Shown here one piece after another: positions 9,070-18,099 of a DNA stretch of 34,929 nucleotides (the stretch's first letter is position 1; the number at the start of each line of letters is the position of its first letter). The stretch spans positions 1 to 34,929 of the forward strand of contig WJIO01000323.1 in assembly GCA_014730235.1 (NCBI GenBank). The letters run 5' to 3'. The translations under genes and the position numbers were made by a program. This DNA is from Candidatus Poribacteria bacterium (GTDB lineage: Bacteria; Poribacteria; DTPJ01; WJIO01). Under the pieces are notes generated by a model. That model was not told the DNA's origin, made no database searches, and saw nothing but the letters and a program-made list of their open reading frames with translations.

Positions 9070-10308
9070 ATGTCAGATAATACAAAAGATTATGAAATCC
9101 TAAGAGAACTGGGAAAACAGGTGGCAGAGATCGCCGCTCTGCCAGAACAACAGGAAACTATCAAACTATGGAAAGCTCTTAACGGGCTTAATCCGGTCAG
9201 GGGTATGGTTATGATTGACCAGATTCCATGGCATGAGATGAATGTAAACGACGAACTTACAATCCAATCGGAAGATCCTTTCTGTCGGGGTATTGAGTGG
9301 CAGTTACGAAGAACCCTGTATCTATGGAAACACATGCCTGTAGATATGGTGGTTCAACCCTATGTAACTCTATCCAAATCTATCAGCAATACCGGTTTCG
9401 GTGTGCGAGTTATTGAAGAACGAGCGGTAACTGATCCACGAAACGGCGTGGTAGGACATCGTTATATTGATCAGATGAGCACCGAAGAAGACATAATGAA
9501 AATCCAGATGCCAAAAGTCAGCTATAATGAAGAAGCTACCAAAAGAACTGAGGAACGGGCAAGAGAAATATTTGACGGCATACTGGATATATACATGCAG
9601 GGGTCTTTACCCGGTTTTGCCCCCTGGGATAGAATTGTCCAGTGGCGCAGTCCAAATAATATGATTCTGGATCTGGTGGACAGGCCTGAATTTATGCACA
9701 AGATTATCTCCAGGGTAACAGATGCCTCTCTCTATATGCTGGATCAACTTGAGGAACAAGGCCTTATGGGATATAATCCCAACAGGATTCACTGCACCGG
9801 CGCATTTTCCGGGGAACTCCCGGCCCCGGGATTCGATCCTGAACGACCCAGGGCCAAAGATAACTGGACTATGGGTATGGCCCAAATTTTCTCCACTGTT
9901 TCACCAACTATGCACAAGGAATTTGAGATTGACTATGCCGCCAAGTGGTACGAACGCTTCGGACTGGGATATTACGGATGCTGTGAACCGTTGGACGAGA
10001 AGATAGACATTATTCGGGAACTACCCCACGTCAGGAAAATATCCATGAGTCCATGGGTTGATGAGGAAAAAGGTGCAAGTCAGATTGGATCGGACTTTGT
10101 TTACTCACGAAAGCCCAATCCGGCATTTCTGGCCTGGGATACATGGCGACCTGATGTCGTTGAAGAGGCCCTTCGCAATACCCATGAAACCTGCAAACGT
10201 CATAACTGCCCGGTGGAGTTTATTCTTAAAGACATAAGTACAGTCAATTATGAACCCCAGAGATTATGGGAGTGGGCGGATATTGCCATGAAGATCGTTA
10301 AAGAGTAG
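9070..10308 (+). CDS. Uroporphyrinogen decarboxylase (URO-D)-superfamily protein, methyltransferase-like
   Basis: 412 aa; overall pattern of COG0407-like proteins (late GYYGCCEPLDEKIDIIRELPHVRKISMSPW). Preceded by GATGGAGGAAAT RBS. Confidence 0.65.
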   Translation: MSDNTKDYEILRELGKQVAEIAALPEQQETIKLWKALNGLNPVRGMVMIDQIPWHEMNVNDELTIQSEDPFCRGIEWQLRRTLYLWKHMPVDMVVQPYVTLSKSISNTGFGVRVIEERAVTDPRNGVVGHRYIDQMSTEEDIMKIQMPKVSYNEEATKRTEERAREIFDGILDIYMQGSLPGFAPWDRIVQWRSPNNMILDLVDRPEFMHKIISRVTDASLYMLDQLEEQGLMGYNPNRIHCTGAFSGELPAPGFDPERPRAKDNWTMGMAQIFSTVSPTMHKEFEIDYAAKWYERFGLGYYGCCEPLDEKIDIIRELPHVRKISMSPWVDEEKGASQIGSDFVYSRKPNPAFLAWDTWRPDVVEEALRNTHETCKRHNCPVEFILKDISTVNYEPQRLWEWADIAMKIVKE

Positions 10309-10927
10309 CACCATCTCCGATACCCGATAAACCATAATCAAAATCCAGGTTTCCGTAAAATGCGAAGTGAGTCTGAGCTGTTCCATTGCCCAGGTTCCCT
10401 TCGCATCCTTTAATATGGATAATCTCACCATTTTCAAACAAAAACGGTGGATAAAATCCGTGACATCTCTGGTGATCGTAATAACCGTAATGATAATCCC
10501 ACCCATGTCTTTTGATTCGCTCAGGTGTGGTGGAAAATCCCCATTCCAGCTTTCCAATCTGGCCTGTAACATATCCGGCTTCCCGGGCCATATTACCCAG
10601 AAAAACGTCATCAGCCCGGGCCTCAATTCCGGTGTTGTTGATTAATTCCCTGATCTTGTCATAAGTCATCGTTCCATTGCTTAATCCGATATAAATACCT
10701 GCCCGTGTTAAGCTCCATCGACCAGCATGGGCATCATGTATCCCGCTAATCAGGCTGGCCCTGGCCGGAGCGCAGAAAGCGCAACCGTAGAAATGCCTGA
10801 ATAACACACTATCGTTTGCAATGCTGTCAATATTTGGAGTTTCAAAATGTTTTTGACCGTAACAGCTTAACATCCCGCGTCCCAGATCGTCGGCATAGAT
10901 GTATATAATATTGGGAAGTTTACTCAT
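10298..10927 (-). pseudogene. Truncated sulfatase (N-terminal about 209 aa only)
   Basis: NIIYIYADDLGRGMLSCYG and formylglycine motif CAPAR (CAFCAPARASLISG) typical of type I sulfatases; the C-terminal half is absent and the frame ends at the 3' end of the convergent URO-D gene. Confidence 0.75.
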
Positions 10928-10952
10928 TTTTTACTCCTGACTTATTTTTTTT

Positions 10953-11042
10953 GGTTCTTCCGGGTTTAGTGTGGTTGTAATTGAAAATTATCTCAGTCTG
11001 TCATTCCTGCGAAGGCAGAAATCCAGTAAAAATTTATCCTTG
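10953..11042 (+). repeat. Partial copy of dispersed MITE-like repeat (left end)
   Basis: GGTTCTTCCGGGTTTAGTGTGGTTGTAATTGAAAATTATCTCAGTCTGTCATTCCTGCGAAGGCAGAAATCCAGT; no right inverted terminus found. Confidence 0.75.
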
Positions 11043-11196
11043 AAGACTATAGATATTAAAACATTATATGCCAATATACAATGATTTTTATCAGTTTATA
11101 GAGAAACCAAAAATTTTCCTTGAAAAATTGTGGTCTTCTATGTATTGTATTAACTCAAGTCTTATGAATACAAGTCTTTTATAAGGAGAATCAAAG

Positions 11197-13578
11197 ATGC
11201 GATTTTTCATTTATCTATTTCTAATTACTATATTTTTGTTTTCTGTGGCTTTTAACGTTACCCAGGCAGAAACAACCCTTTTGTCCGAACTACATATAAG
11301 CAGTAACTATTCTGATATAGCTTTTTCATGGCCTTATGTTTATGTTTCTACGGTATGGGGTATGGAGATTATTGATGTCTCAAATCCGTCATATATAATC
11401 AAACCAGGTGAGATATCTACCCGGGGTGAAGCCCTGGGTATATTTGTAATCAATGGCTACGCGTATATAGCTGATGCTTATGCTGGACTTAAGATAGCTG
11501 ACATATCAATCCCCTCTAAACCTGAGATAGTAGGTAATGTGGATATCCCCGGAGATGCTCGAAAAGTATTTGTTAAGGGTGATTTTGCATATATTGCCAG
11601 CTACAGGAGCGGATTGCAGGTGGTGGATGTTTCCATACCATCAAAACCTGAGTTAATATCAGAGGTAGAATCCGGCTGGAAAACTAAATATTCCTATGAT
11701 GTAACTGTTTCCAACAATAAAGCTTATGTGGCCGACGGCACTGGTGGGCTAAAGATAATAGACATTTCAGATCCATATAACCCTCAAATGATAGGTTACC
11801 TGGATAATCTTCCCGGGTCTGCCAGGGCTATAAACCTTTCAAAGAACAAGGCATATATGGTTTGTTCCAGCGAAAAAGTCTTGCATATAATTGATGTGTT
11901 ATATCCAGAAAAGCCTGTGCTTTTGAATACCATTGATATTGCCAGCGATGCTCTGGATGTCTGCGTTCAAAATGACTATGTTTTTATCGCCTGTAAAAAA
12001 GGGCTGGGTATCCTGAAATGGAATAATACAGGTTTTGATTATGAGATAATAAAACTCGATGATGAAGCGGAATCTTTGGCAATACACGAGGACAAAGTAT
12101 ATATGGCCGTTGGTAATAGTGGTTTAAAAATTGTGGATATTGCATCTGGAAGTGAGATATTATCAGAAAATATTTCATATTCAGGAGAGATAATTGATAT
12201 TTGTGTTCAAAATCATTATGCATATATAGCGACGCTGGAAGATAATATTATATTAGCAGATATATCTGATCCTGGTAATCCCTATATCCTGAATAAAATT
12301 TCTTTTCCCGGTGAAACCTGTGCCTTGTTTATAAATGAAAATTATCTTTATATAGCTTCCGGCTCTGAGGGATTGATAATTGCAGATATATCAATCCCTG
12401 AAAATCCCGTAATCGCAGGAATAAAAGACACTCCAGGAACAGCCAGGGATGTATTTGTGGTAAATAATTATGCATATGTTGCCGACTCAGGACGTGGCAT
12501 GCAGATTATAGATATATCCGATCCAGCCTATCCTGTAATATTAGGCGATGTTCCAACTGAGAGTTCAACTCGTGGAATTCATGTTTCAGGTCAATACGCC
12601 TATGCAGCCGATTATTCCAGAGACCTGAAAGTTATTGACATATTCGATCCCCGTAGACCTTATGCTTATCCATCTATTGAGATGGAAGGTGCTGCCTGGA
12701 ACGTATACATTTCCGCTGGTTATGCGTATGTAGCCTATGGTGGGCAGGGGCTGAGATATGTTGATGTATCGGATCCACTTAATCATCAATATGTAGGTTA
12801 TGATCTGGATACCCCTGGTCTGGTTCATGACGTATATGTTTCCGGCGAATATACATATATCGCTGACGGCAGAATGGGAATGGTTGTGAAAGATGTTTCA
12901 GATTTAACTGATCCTGTTGATATATACCATACCTTTGATACTCCTGGTGTAGCTGAGGGTGTATTTGTTGCGGATAATCGGATATACGTTGCTGACACGT
13001 ATGGGATCTTAATATTTCAGGTAACTCCGGGGCAAAATTTTTATTCAGTTTCTGAAGTTATAGATGGTGACACTATAAAATTAAGAAATGGAAGGTATAT
13101 CAGGTATATTGGAGTTGATACGCCAGAAATAGATGAACCTTATTATCAGGAAGCAGCGGAAGCTAATAAAGAATTCCTGAAAGATATGAAAGTTAAATTG
13201 GAATTTGACGTTGATTTTATGGATGATTATGACCGGGTTCTGGCTTATGTATATTCTAATGGTATATTTGTAAACGCTGAGCTTGTAAAATCAGGATACG
13301 CCAGGGCTTCCCCTTATCCTCCCAATACCAGATACGCAGAATCCTTTAAACGATATGAATCAGAGGCGAAGGAAAAATACGTGGGAATATGGAATCCCCT
13401 GTGGGATGTAAACAGCGACGGTGTTGTAGATATAGAAGATATTGTCACTATTTGTTGCAATATGGGTAAAATTATTCCGGGAATGTTAGGGGATGTAGAC
13501 TGGGATGGCAAAATTGATCATATTGATCTGAATATTGCTGTTGGTTATTTTGGTACAAGGTATGGTATAGAGGAATGA
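11197..13578 (+). CDS. Secreted LVIVD-repeat beta-propeller with thermonuclease (SNase) domain and C-terminal dockerin type I-like module
   Basis: Signal peptide; about 13-14 repeats of the type YAYIAD..GLKIADISIPSKPEIVG; SNase motifs VIDGDTIKL, IRYIGVDTPE, DDYDRVLAYVY; two DxNxDGxxD-type repeats DVNSDGVVDIEDI and DVDWDGKIDHIDL. Confidence 0.88.
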   Translation: MRFFIYLFLITIFLFSVAFNVTQAETTLLSELHISSNYSDIAFSWPYVYVSTVWGMEIIDVSNPSYIIKPGEISTRGEALGIFVINGYAYIADAYAGLKIADISIPSKPEIVGNVDIPGDARKVFVKGDFAYIASYRSGLQVVDVSIPSKPELISEVESGWKTKYSYDVTVSNNKAYVADGTGGLKIIDISDPYNPQMIGYLDNLPGSARAINLSKNKAYMVCSSEKVLHIIDVLYPEKPVLLNTIDIASDALDVCVQNDYVFIACKKGLGILKWNNTGFDYEIIKLDDEAESLAIHEDKVYMAVGNSGLKIVDIASGSEILSENISYSGEIIDICVQNHYAYIATLEDNIILADISDPGNPYILNKISFPGETCALFINENYLYIASGSEGLIIADISIPENPVIAGIKDTPGTARDVFVVNNYAYVADSGRGMQIIDISDPAYPVILGDVPTESSTRGIHVSGQYAYAADYSRDLKVIDIFDPRRPYAYPSIEMEGAAWNVYISAGYAYVAYGGQGLRYVDVSDPLNHQYVGYDLDTPGLVHDVYVSGEYTYIADGRMGMVVKDVSDLTDPVDIYHTFDTPGVAEGVFVADNRIYVADTYGILIFQVTPGQNFYSVSEVIDGDTIKLRNGRYIRYIGVDTPEIDEPYYQEAAEANKEFLKDMKVKLEFDVDFMDDYDRVLAYVYSNGIFVNAELVKSGYARASPYPPNTRYAESFKRYESEAKEKYVGIWNPLWDVNSDGVVDIEDIVTICCNMGKIIPGMLGDVDWDGKIDHIDLNIAVGYFGTRYGIEE

Positions 13579-13627
13579 TACCATTTTCGTATTTATCATT
13601 CAAAGCAGAATAAAGAATCTCAAAAAG

Positions 13628-13779
13628 TTTAGTGTGATAATAATTGAAAATCTTCTCAGCTTGTCATTCCTGCTTTCGCAGGAATGACATAGAACTATAT
13701 TTTTTGAGCATTTTCATATGTTTCTTCATGCTGAATTCTTATAAATATTGGTTTTAGAGATTTTTTAGAATTCTCAGTT
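13628..13779 (+). repeat. Long-form copy of dispersed MITE-like repeat (left terminus degraded)
   Basis: GTTTAGTGTGATAATAATTGAAAATCTTCTCAGCTTGTCATTCCTGCTTTCGCAGGAATGACATAGAACTATATTTTTTGAGC...TGCTGAATTCT...AGAATTCTCAG. Confidence 0.85.
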
Positions 13780-13786
13780 CATAAAG

Positions 13787-14221
13787 TTAATTGTTTTTCG
13801 CACCTGCGTCTATCCAATCTTTTATTTTCTTGACATCTGAGTCTTCCAAAGGTTCTCTGTCCAGGGGCATTCTTGGGGTTAATTCACCTATGAGGTATTT
13901 TACCAGTGAACTTTCGGCTGAATTGCCTTCTATAACGACTTTTCCATGTTCACTACCGGCCATAACATCATCATAGGATTTCAGGCTTAAACCATGTGCT
14001 GCGCTGATAATATGACATGGAGAGCACTCGGACTTGAAAATAGGTAAAACATCATCTGAAAAAGAAACAACTTTATTTTCATTTTCACTGGAAGCTTTTG
14101 CAACCTGAGCGGTCTTTTCTGATGATTCAACCTGCTTTTTTTCTTTTCCACAGGCAAAAAGAGACAAGATAACCAGCAGGAATATTAACGGGATGTAACA
14201 CTGAATTTTATAAGATTTCAT
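13787..14221 (-). CDS. Small c-type cytochrome-like lipoprotein (planctomycete cytochrome C-like domain)
   Basis: Lipobox LSLFACGKE; heme motif CSPCH; downstream SSLVKYLIGELTPRMPLDREPLEDSDVKKIKDWIDAGAKNN pattern. Confidence 0.75.
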   Translation of the reverse strand: MKSYKIQCYIPLIFLLVILSLFACGKEKKQVESSEKTAQVAKASSENENKVVSFSDDVLPIFKSECSPCHIISAAHGLSLKSYDDVMAGSEHGKVVIEGNSAESSLVKYLIGELTPRMPLDREPLEDSDVKKIKDWIDAGAKNN

Positions 14222-14268
14222 TAGAAACCCTCGCTTTGTTAGTGTAAAAATTGATCTAAAACTTATTT

Positions 14269-14433
14269 GGTTCTTCCGGGGTTCAGTGTGGTAATAATTG
14301 AAAACGCTCTCAATCGGTCATTCCTGGGAAAGCAGGAATCCAGTAGATCCGCATAAAGACTAGATGCCTGCTTTCGCAGGAATGACAGCATAAAGAAGTT
14401 TCTTATCCTTACCACATTGAACCCGGAAGAACC
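14269..14433. repeat. Complete 165-bp MITE-like element with 8-bp target duplication ACTTATTT
   Basis: Ends GGTTCTTCCGGGGTTCAGTGTGGTAA / TTACCACATTGAACCCGGAAGAACC; flanked by ACTTATTT at 14261-14268 and 14434-14441. Confidence 0.92.
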
Positions 14434-14634
14434 ACTTATTTTAATTATACCCGCAAATTTTTAATAAGCAAGTATTGATTTGCAATCGGAATCTTCTCTT
14501 TAGTTGATAATTGACTGATACTTGGTCTGAGTTGTTCGGGAAGCTTTTTTGTTGACAGTATATATATAGTGATTTATAATTGCATCAAGTTTTCATATAA
14601 TAATAGTTCTGAGCATATATAACGGAGGAAAAAT

Positions 14635-15414
14635 ATGAAAATAGGATGTCAGATCGGTGTATGGGGTGGAAGTCCAGAGCAAACCACAAAAGAAATGGGA
14701 TCAGCCGGTATCGAGGGTATAGAGGTATTTACTGTCCATCTTAACCAGTATTTCGGTCAGGAAAAAGGGGTAAGGAAATTCCTGGAAGATAACAACATTG
14801 AACTTACCGGGGCGTATTTTAACAACGATAAATTTATCTCTGCGGAAAAAGAAGATGAAGTATTATCAGAAGCCGTTAAAGCCGCTGATTTTCTCGCTAA
14901 AGTTAATTCATCATTTATCATACTAAACGGCGGGGTTCCAAAAAATCAAAAGCCTGAAGGTTTCAACAATGATGATTTTAAACAGTTAGCTAAAACAATG
15001 AACAGCATAGGCAAAGCGGTGAAAAATTATGGAGTTTCTGCCTGTATACATCCCCATGCCGGCTGTATGATCGAAACGCCGGAAGAGCTTGATAAGCTTC
15101 TTGAATATCTGGATACTTCTCTTGTGGGCCTTTGTCTTCACGCCGCTCATCAGGTTATAGCCGGAGCAGATCCCTATGAAATGTATGAAAAACACGCCGC
15201 TCTGGTTACTTATCTCCATATAGGAGCAATTGGCGAAGGTAACAAAGGGGCTATGCTGGGAGAGGGAATCCTAAATCAGAAGCGTCTTATGAAACCCATC
15301 CTTGAAGCTGGATATGATGGCTGGATCATTGTAGAATCTTCTAAACAGGATGTGCCTGCTAAAGATTATGTTCTGAAAGCTAAGGATTATATAGAAAAAG
15401 AATTACTTAAGTAA
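14635..15414 (+). CDS. Sugar phosphate isomerase/epimerase (xylose isomerase-like TIM barrel)
   Basis: MKIGCQIGVWGG..; ACIHPHAGCMIETPEELDKLL; VTYLHIGAIGEG; GYDGWIIVE motifs. Confidence 0.85.
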   Translation: MKIGCQIGVWGGSPEQTTKEMGSAGIEGIEVFTVHLNQYFGQEKGVRKFLEDNNIELTGAYFNNDKFISAEKEDEVLSEAVKAADFLAKVNSSFIILNGGVPKNQKPEGFNNDDFKQLAKTMNSIGKAVKNYGVSACIHPHAGCMIETPEELDKLLEYLDTSLVGLCLHAAHQVIAGADPYEMYEKHAALVTYLHIGAIGEGNKGAMLGEGILNQKRLMKPILEAGYDGWIIVESSKQDVPAKDYVLKAKDYIEKELLK

Positions 15415-15415
15415 A

Positions 15416-17239
15416 ATGAATTCAATAGTAGAAAAAAAATTAGAATCATTACCCTCAAAACCCGGGGTTTACCTGATGAAAGATCAGGACGGAAAGGTTC
15501 TTTATGTTGGCAAAGCATCATCTTTATCCCGTCGGGTAAGGGATTATTTTGGCCCCAATGCCCGTCTCCATGCCATGACTCCCAACTTAATACCTAGGGT
15601 TAAAGACATAGATTACATAATTACTGATAATGAGGTAGAGGCGCTTATACTGGAAAGCAATCTCGTCAAAAAATATAATCCCAGATATAACGTCAGGCTT
15701 AAAGATGATAAACGCTATCCATACCTGAAAGTAACATCAGAGGATTTCCCCAGGATTTCCATGACCCGGATAGTGGAAAATGACGGATCAAAATATTATG
15801 GGCCTTATGTTCATGCCAAAGCCACAAGACAAACTCTGAAGGAAATAACTAAAGCATTTCCCATACGCACCTGTGATCTCAACATAGAAGAAGGTAAGAC
15901 AGACAACCGTCCCTGCCTTGATTTTCATATAGGCCGATGCCTGGCTCCGTGTGCAGGAATGGTGGATAAGGAAGAATATCAGGAAGTATGCCAAAGTGTA
16001 GGGGCTTTCCTGAAAGGTGATTCCAGACCGGTTATCAGAAAGCTTATGGATAAAATGAATCAGGCAGCCGCTGATCTGAATTTCGAAAGAGCAGCTCACT
16101 TCAGGGATCGAATCGAAAATATAGAGAAGATACTCCAGAAACAGAATGTCACTTCCAGCAGAGGGGAAGATCAGGATGTAATAGGTTTTTACAGAAAAGA
16201 TGATGAAGCATGTGTGCAGATACTAATGGTAAGAGGAGGAAAACTCCTTGACAAAGAGCATTTCTTCATGAATGGAACGGAGGAATCTTCATCAACTGAT
16301 ATAATTACAGCATTTATTACCCAATATTATCATGATGCTTCTTTTGTGCCGAAGACAATAATACTTCAGGACAGTCCGGAGATGCCAGAAGTAATTACTA
16401 AATGGTTAAGCGAAAAGCGAGGCTCTAATGTAGAACTCCACGTACCCCAAAAAGGTAGAAAACTAAGCATGGTGGAAATGGCATCCAAGAACGCCAAATC
16501 CATACTGGAGAGGGATAAACAGCAAAAGGTATTCAAACAGGACGATAATCCCGCTCTAATTGCATTAAAAGATATTCTATCCCTACCAACCCAACCCCAT
16601 CGAATTGATGCATTTGATATATCAAATATGGGCGGTAATATGGCAGTAGGCTCTATGGTTGTCTTTATTGATGGTAAGCCGGAAAAATCAGAATATCGAA
16701 GGTTCAGAATCAAGACAGTAAAAGGTCAGGATGACTTCGCCATGATGCGGGAGGTTATAACTAGACGATTCAGAGGGGCGTTGGAAGAGGACAAACCCCT
16801 GCCGGATCTGCTTCTGGTGGACGGTGGCAAAGGACAGCTTAACGCTGCCCTCATAGCTCTAAGGGATGTAGAAATAGAGGAAAGCCAACCCATAATAGGT
16901 CTGGCAAAGAAGTTTGAAGAGATATATCTACCGGGACAATCAGAACCAATTATATTGAGTGATCGTGACCCCGCCTTGCACCTGATACAGAGAATCCGCG
17001 ACGAAGCTCATCGCTTTGCTATTGCATATCATCACAAACTTATGGAAAAAACTATGTCAGTCTCTATACTGGATTATATACCAAACATAGGCCCAAAAAG
17101 AAAGCAGATGCTTATGCAGTATTTTGGCTCTATAGAAAACATGCAGGGAGCCAGTATAGATGATCTCAGAAGTGTAAAAGGTATAACCCAAAAAATTGCC
17201 GAAGATATAAAGAAATATTTAAGCTCCAACAGTGGTTGA
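15416..17239 (+). CDS. uvrC: Excinuclease ABC subunit C
   Basis: GIY-YIG domain (LPSKPGVYLMKDQDGKVLYVGKA), UVR motif, RNase H-like endonuclease region, C-terminal HhH (IPNIGPKRKQMLMQYFGS). Confidence 0.97.
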   Translation: MNSIVEKKLESLPSKPGVYLMKDQDGKVLYVGKASSLSRRVRDYFGPNARLHAMTPNLIPRVKDIDYIITDNEVEALILESNLVKKYNPRYNVRLKDDKRYPYLKVTSEDFPRISMTRIVENDGSKYYGPYVHAKATRQTLKEITKAFPIRTCDLNIEEGKTDNRPCLDFHIGRCLAPCAGMVDKEEYQEVCQSVGAFLKGDSRPVIRKLMDKMNQAAADLNFERAAHFRDRIENIEKILQKQNVTSSRGEDQDVIGFYRKDDEACVQILMVRGGKLLDKEHFFMNGTEESSSTDIITAFITQYYHDASFVPKTIILQDSPEMPEVITKWLSEKRGSNVELHVPQKGRKLSMVEMASKNAKSILERDKQQKVFKQDDNPALIALKDILSLPTQPHRIDAFDISNMGGNMAVGSMVVFIDGKPEKSEYRRFRIKTVKGQDDFAMMREVITRRFRGALEEDKPLPDLLLVDGGKGQLNAALIALRDVEIEESQPIIGLAKKFEEIYLPGQSEPIILSDRDPALHLIQRIRDEAHRFAIAYHHKLMEKTMSVSILDYIPNIGPKRKQMLMQYFGSIENMQGASIDDLRSVKGITQKIAEDIKKYLSSNSG

Positions 17240-17278
17240 TAGATTTAATAAGACTTAGCAATATAAGGAGTCAGGCTT

Positions 17279-18085
17279 ATGCGTTATAATCTCCCTCAAA
17301 TTGTTCTCGGTCGTACCGGACTGAAAGTCACCCGTTTGGGTATTGGCGGTGCATACTGTGAATCCGCGGATATATACAGAACTGCTATAGACTGTGGAAT
17401 CAACTACATAGACACTGCTCGTACATACAAAGATGGTGATGATGAAAAAGTCATCGGACAGGCTATAAAAGGCCAGCGTGATAAGCTTATTTTAGCTTCT
17501 AAAACTACTAAAAGGGATGCAGATGGGGCCAGAGCGGAACTTGAAATATCCCTTGAACTCCTTGGTATAGATTATATAGATATCTATCAGCTTCATCATC
17601 TGAATACTCAACCTGAACGGGAACAGGCTTTGGGTTCTGGTGGAGCTTTGGAAGCGGTTCAAAAAGCAAGGGATGAAGGCCTTGTCCGCTTTATTGGTGT
17701 TACAGGACACGACTGGATTCAGATACAGGCTGCCGTTGCAACAGGATTCTTTGATACAGTATTATGCTGGTATAATTGTGCTATGCGGGATGCAGAGGAT
17801 ACGGTCTTTGCAGAAGCATTAAATCACAATACAGGCGTGGTAATTATGAATGCCACTAGAACGGATAAACTCCTTCGCAGAAAGAAACATCCTGATATTG
17901 AGCAGTTCTATCGTTATGTACTAAATCACAAAGCTGTGCATATTACCATAAGAGGACTTAGAGATATTGAATCATTCTATAAGGTTGCATCTGGAATATC
18001 AGACCATATTGAACTTACTCCCCGGGAAAAATCTGAGTTAGAAGCTTATGGAGCCAGTATGAAAGAATCCGGTGAACTGGATTAA
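17279..18085 (+). CDS. Aldo/keto reductase
   Basis: LGRTGLKVTRLGIGGAY, INYIDTARTY, YIDIYQLHH, RFIGVTGH. Confidence 0.93.
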   Translation: MRYNLPQIVLGRTGLKVTRLGIGGAYCESADIYRTAIDCGINYIDTARTYKDGDDEKVIGQAIKGQRDKLILASKTTKRDADGARAELEISLELLGIDYIDIYQLHHLNTQPEREQALGSGGALEAVQKARDEGLVRFIGVTGHDWIQIQAAVATGFFDTVLCWYNCAMRDAEDTVFAEALNHNTGVVIMNATRTDKLLRRKKHPDIEQFYRYVLNHKAVHITIRGLRDIESFYKVASGISDHIELTPREKSELEAYGASMKESGELD

Positions 18086-18099
18086 AAAAGGGTTTTAAA

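Noticed and set aside
11197-13016. LVIVD repeats as possible recent tandem DNA duplication
   Set aside because: Repeats are similar at protein level but clearly diverged at DNA level; this is an ancient repeat fold.
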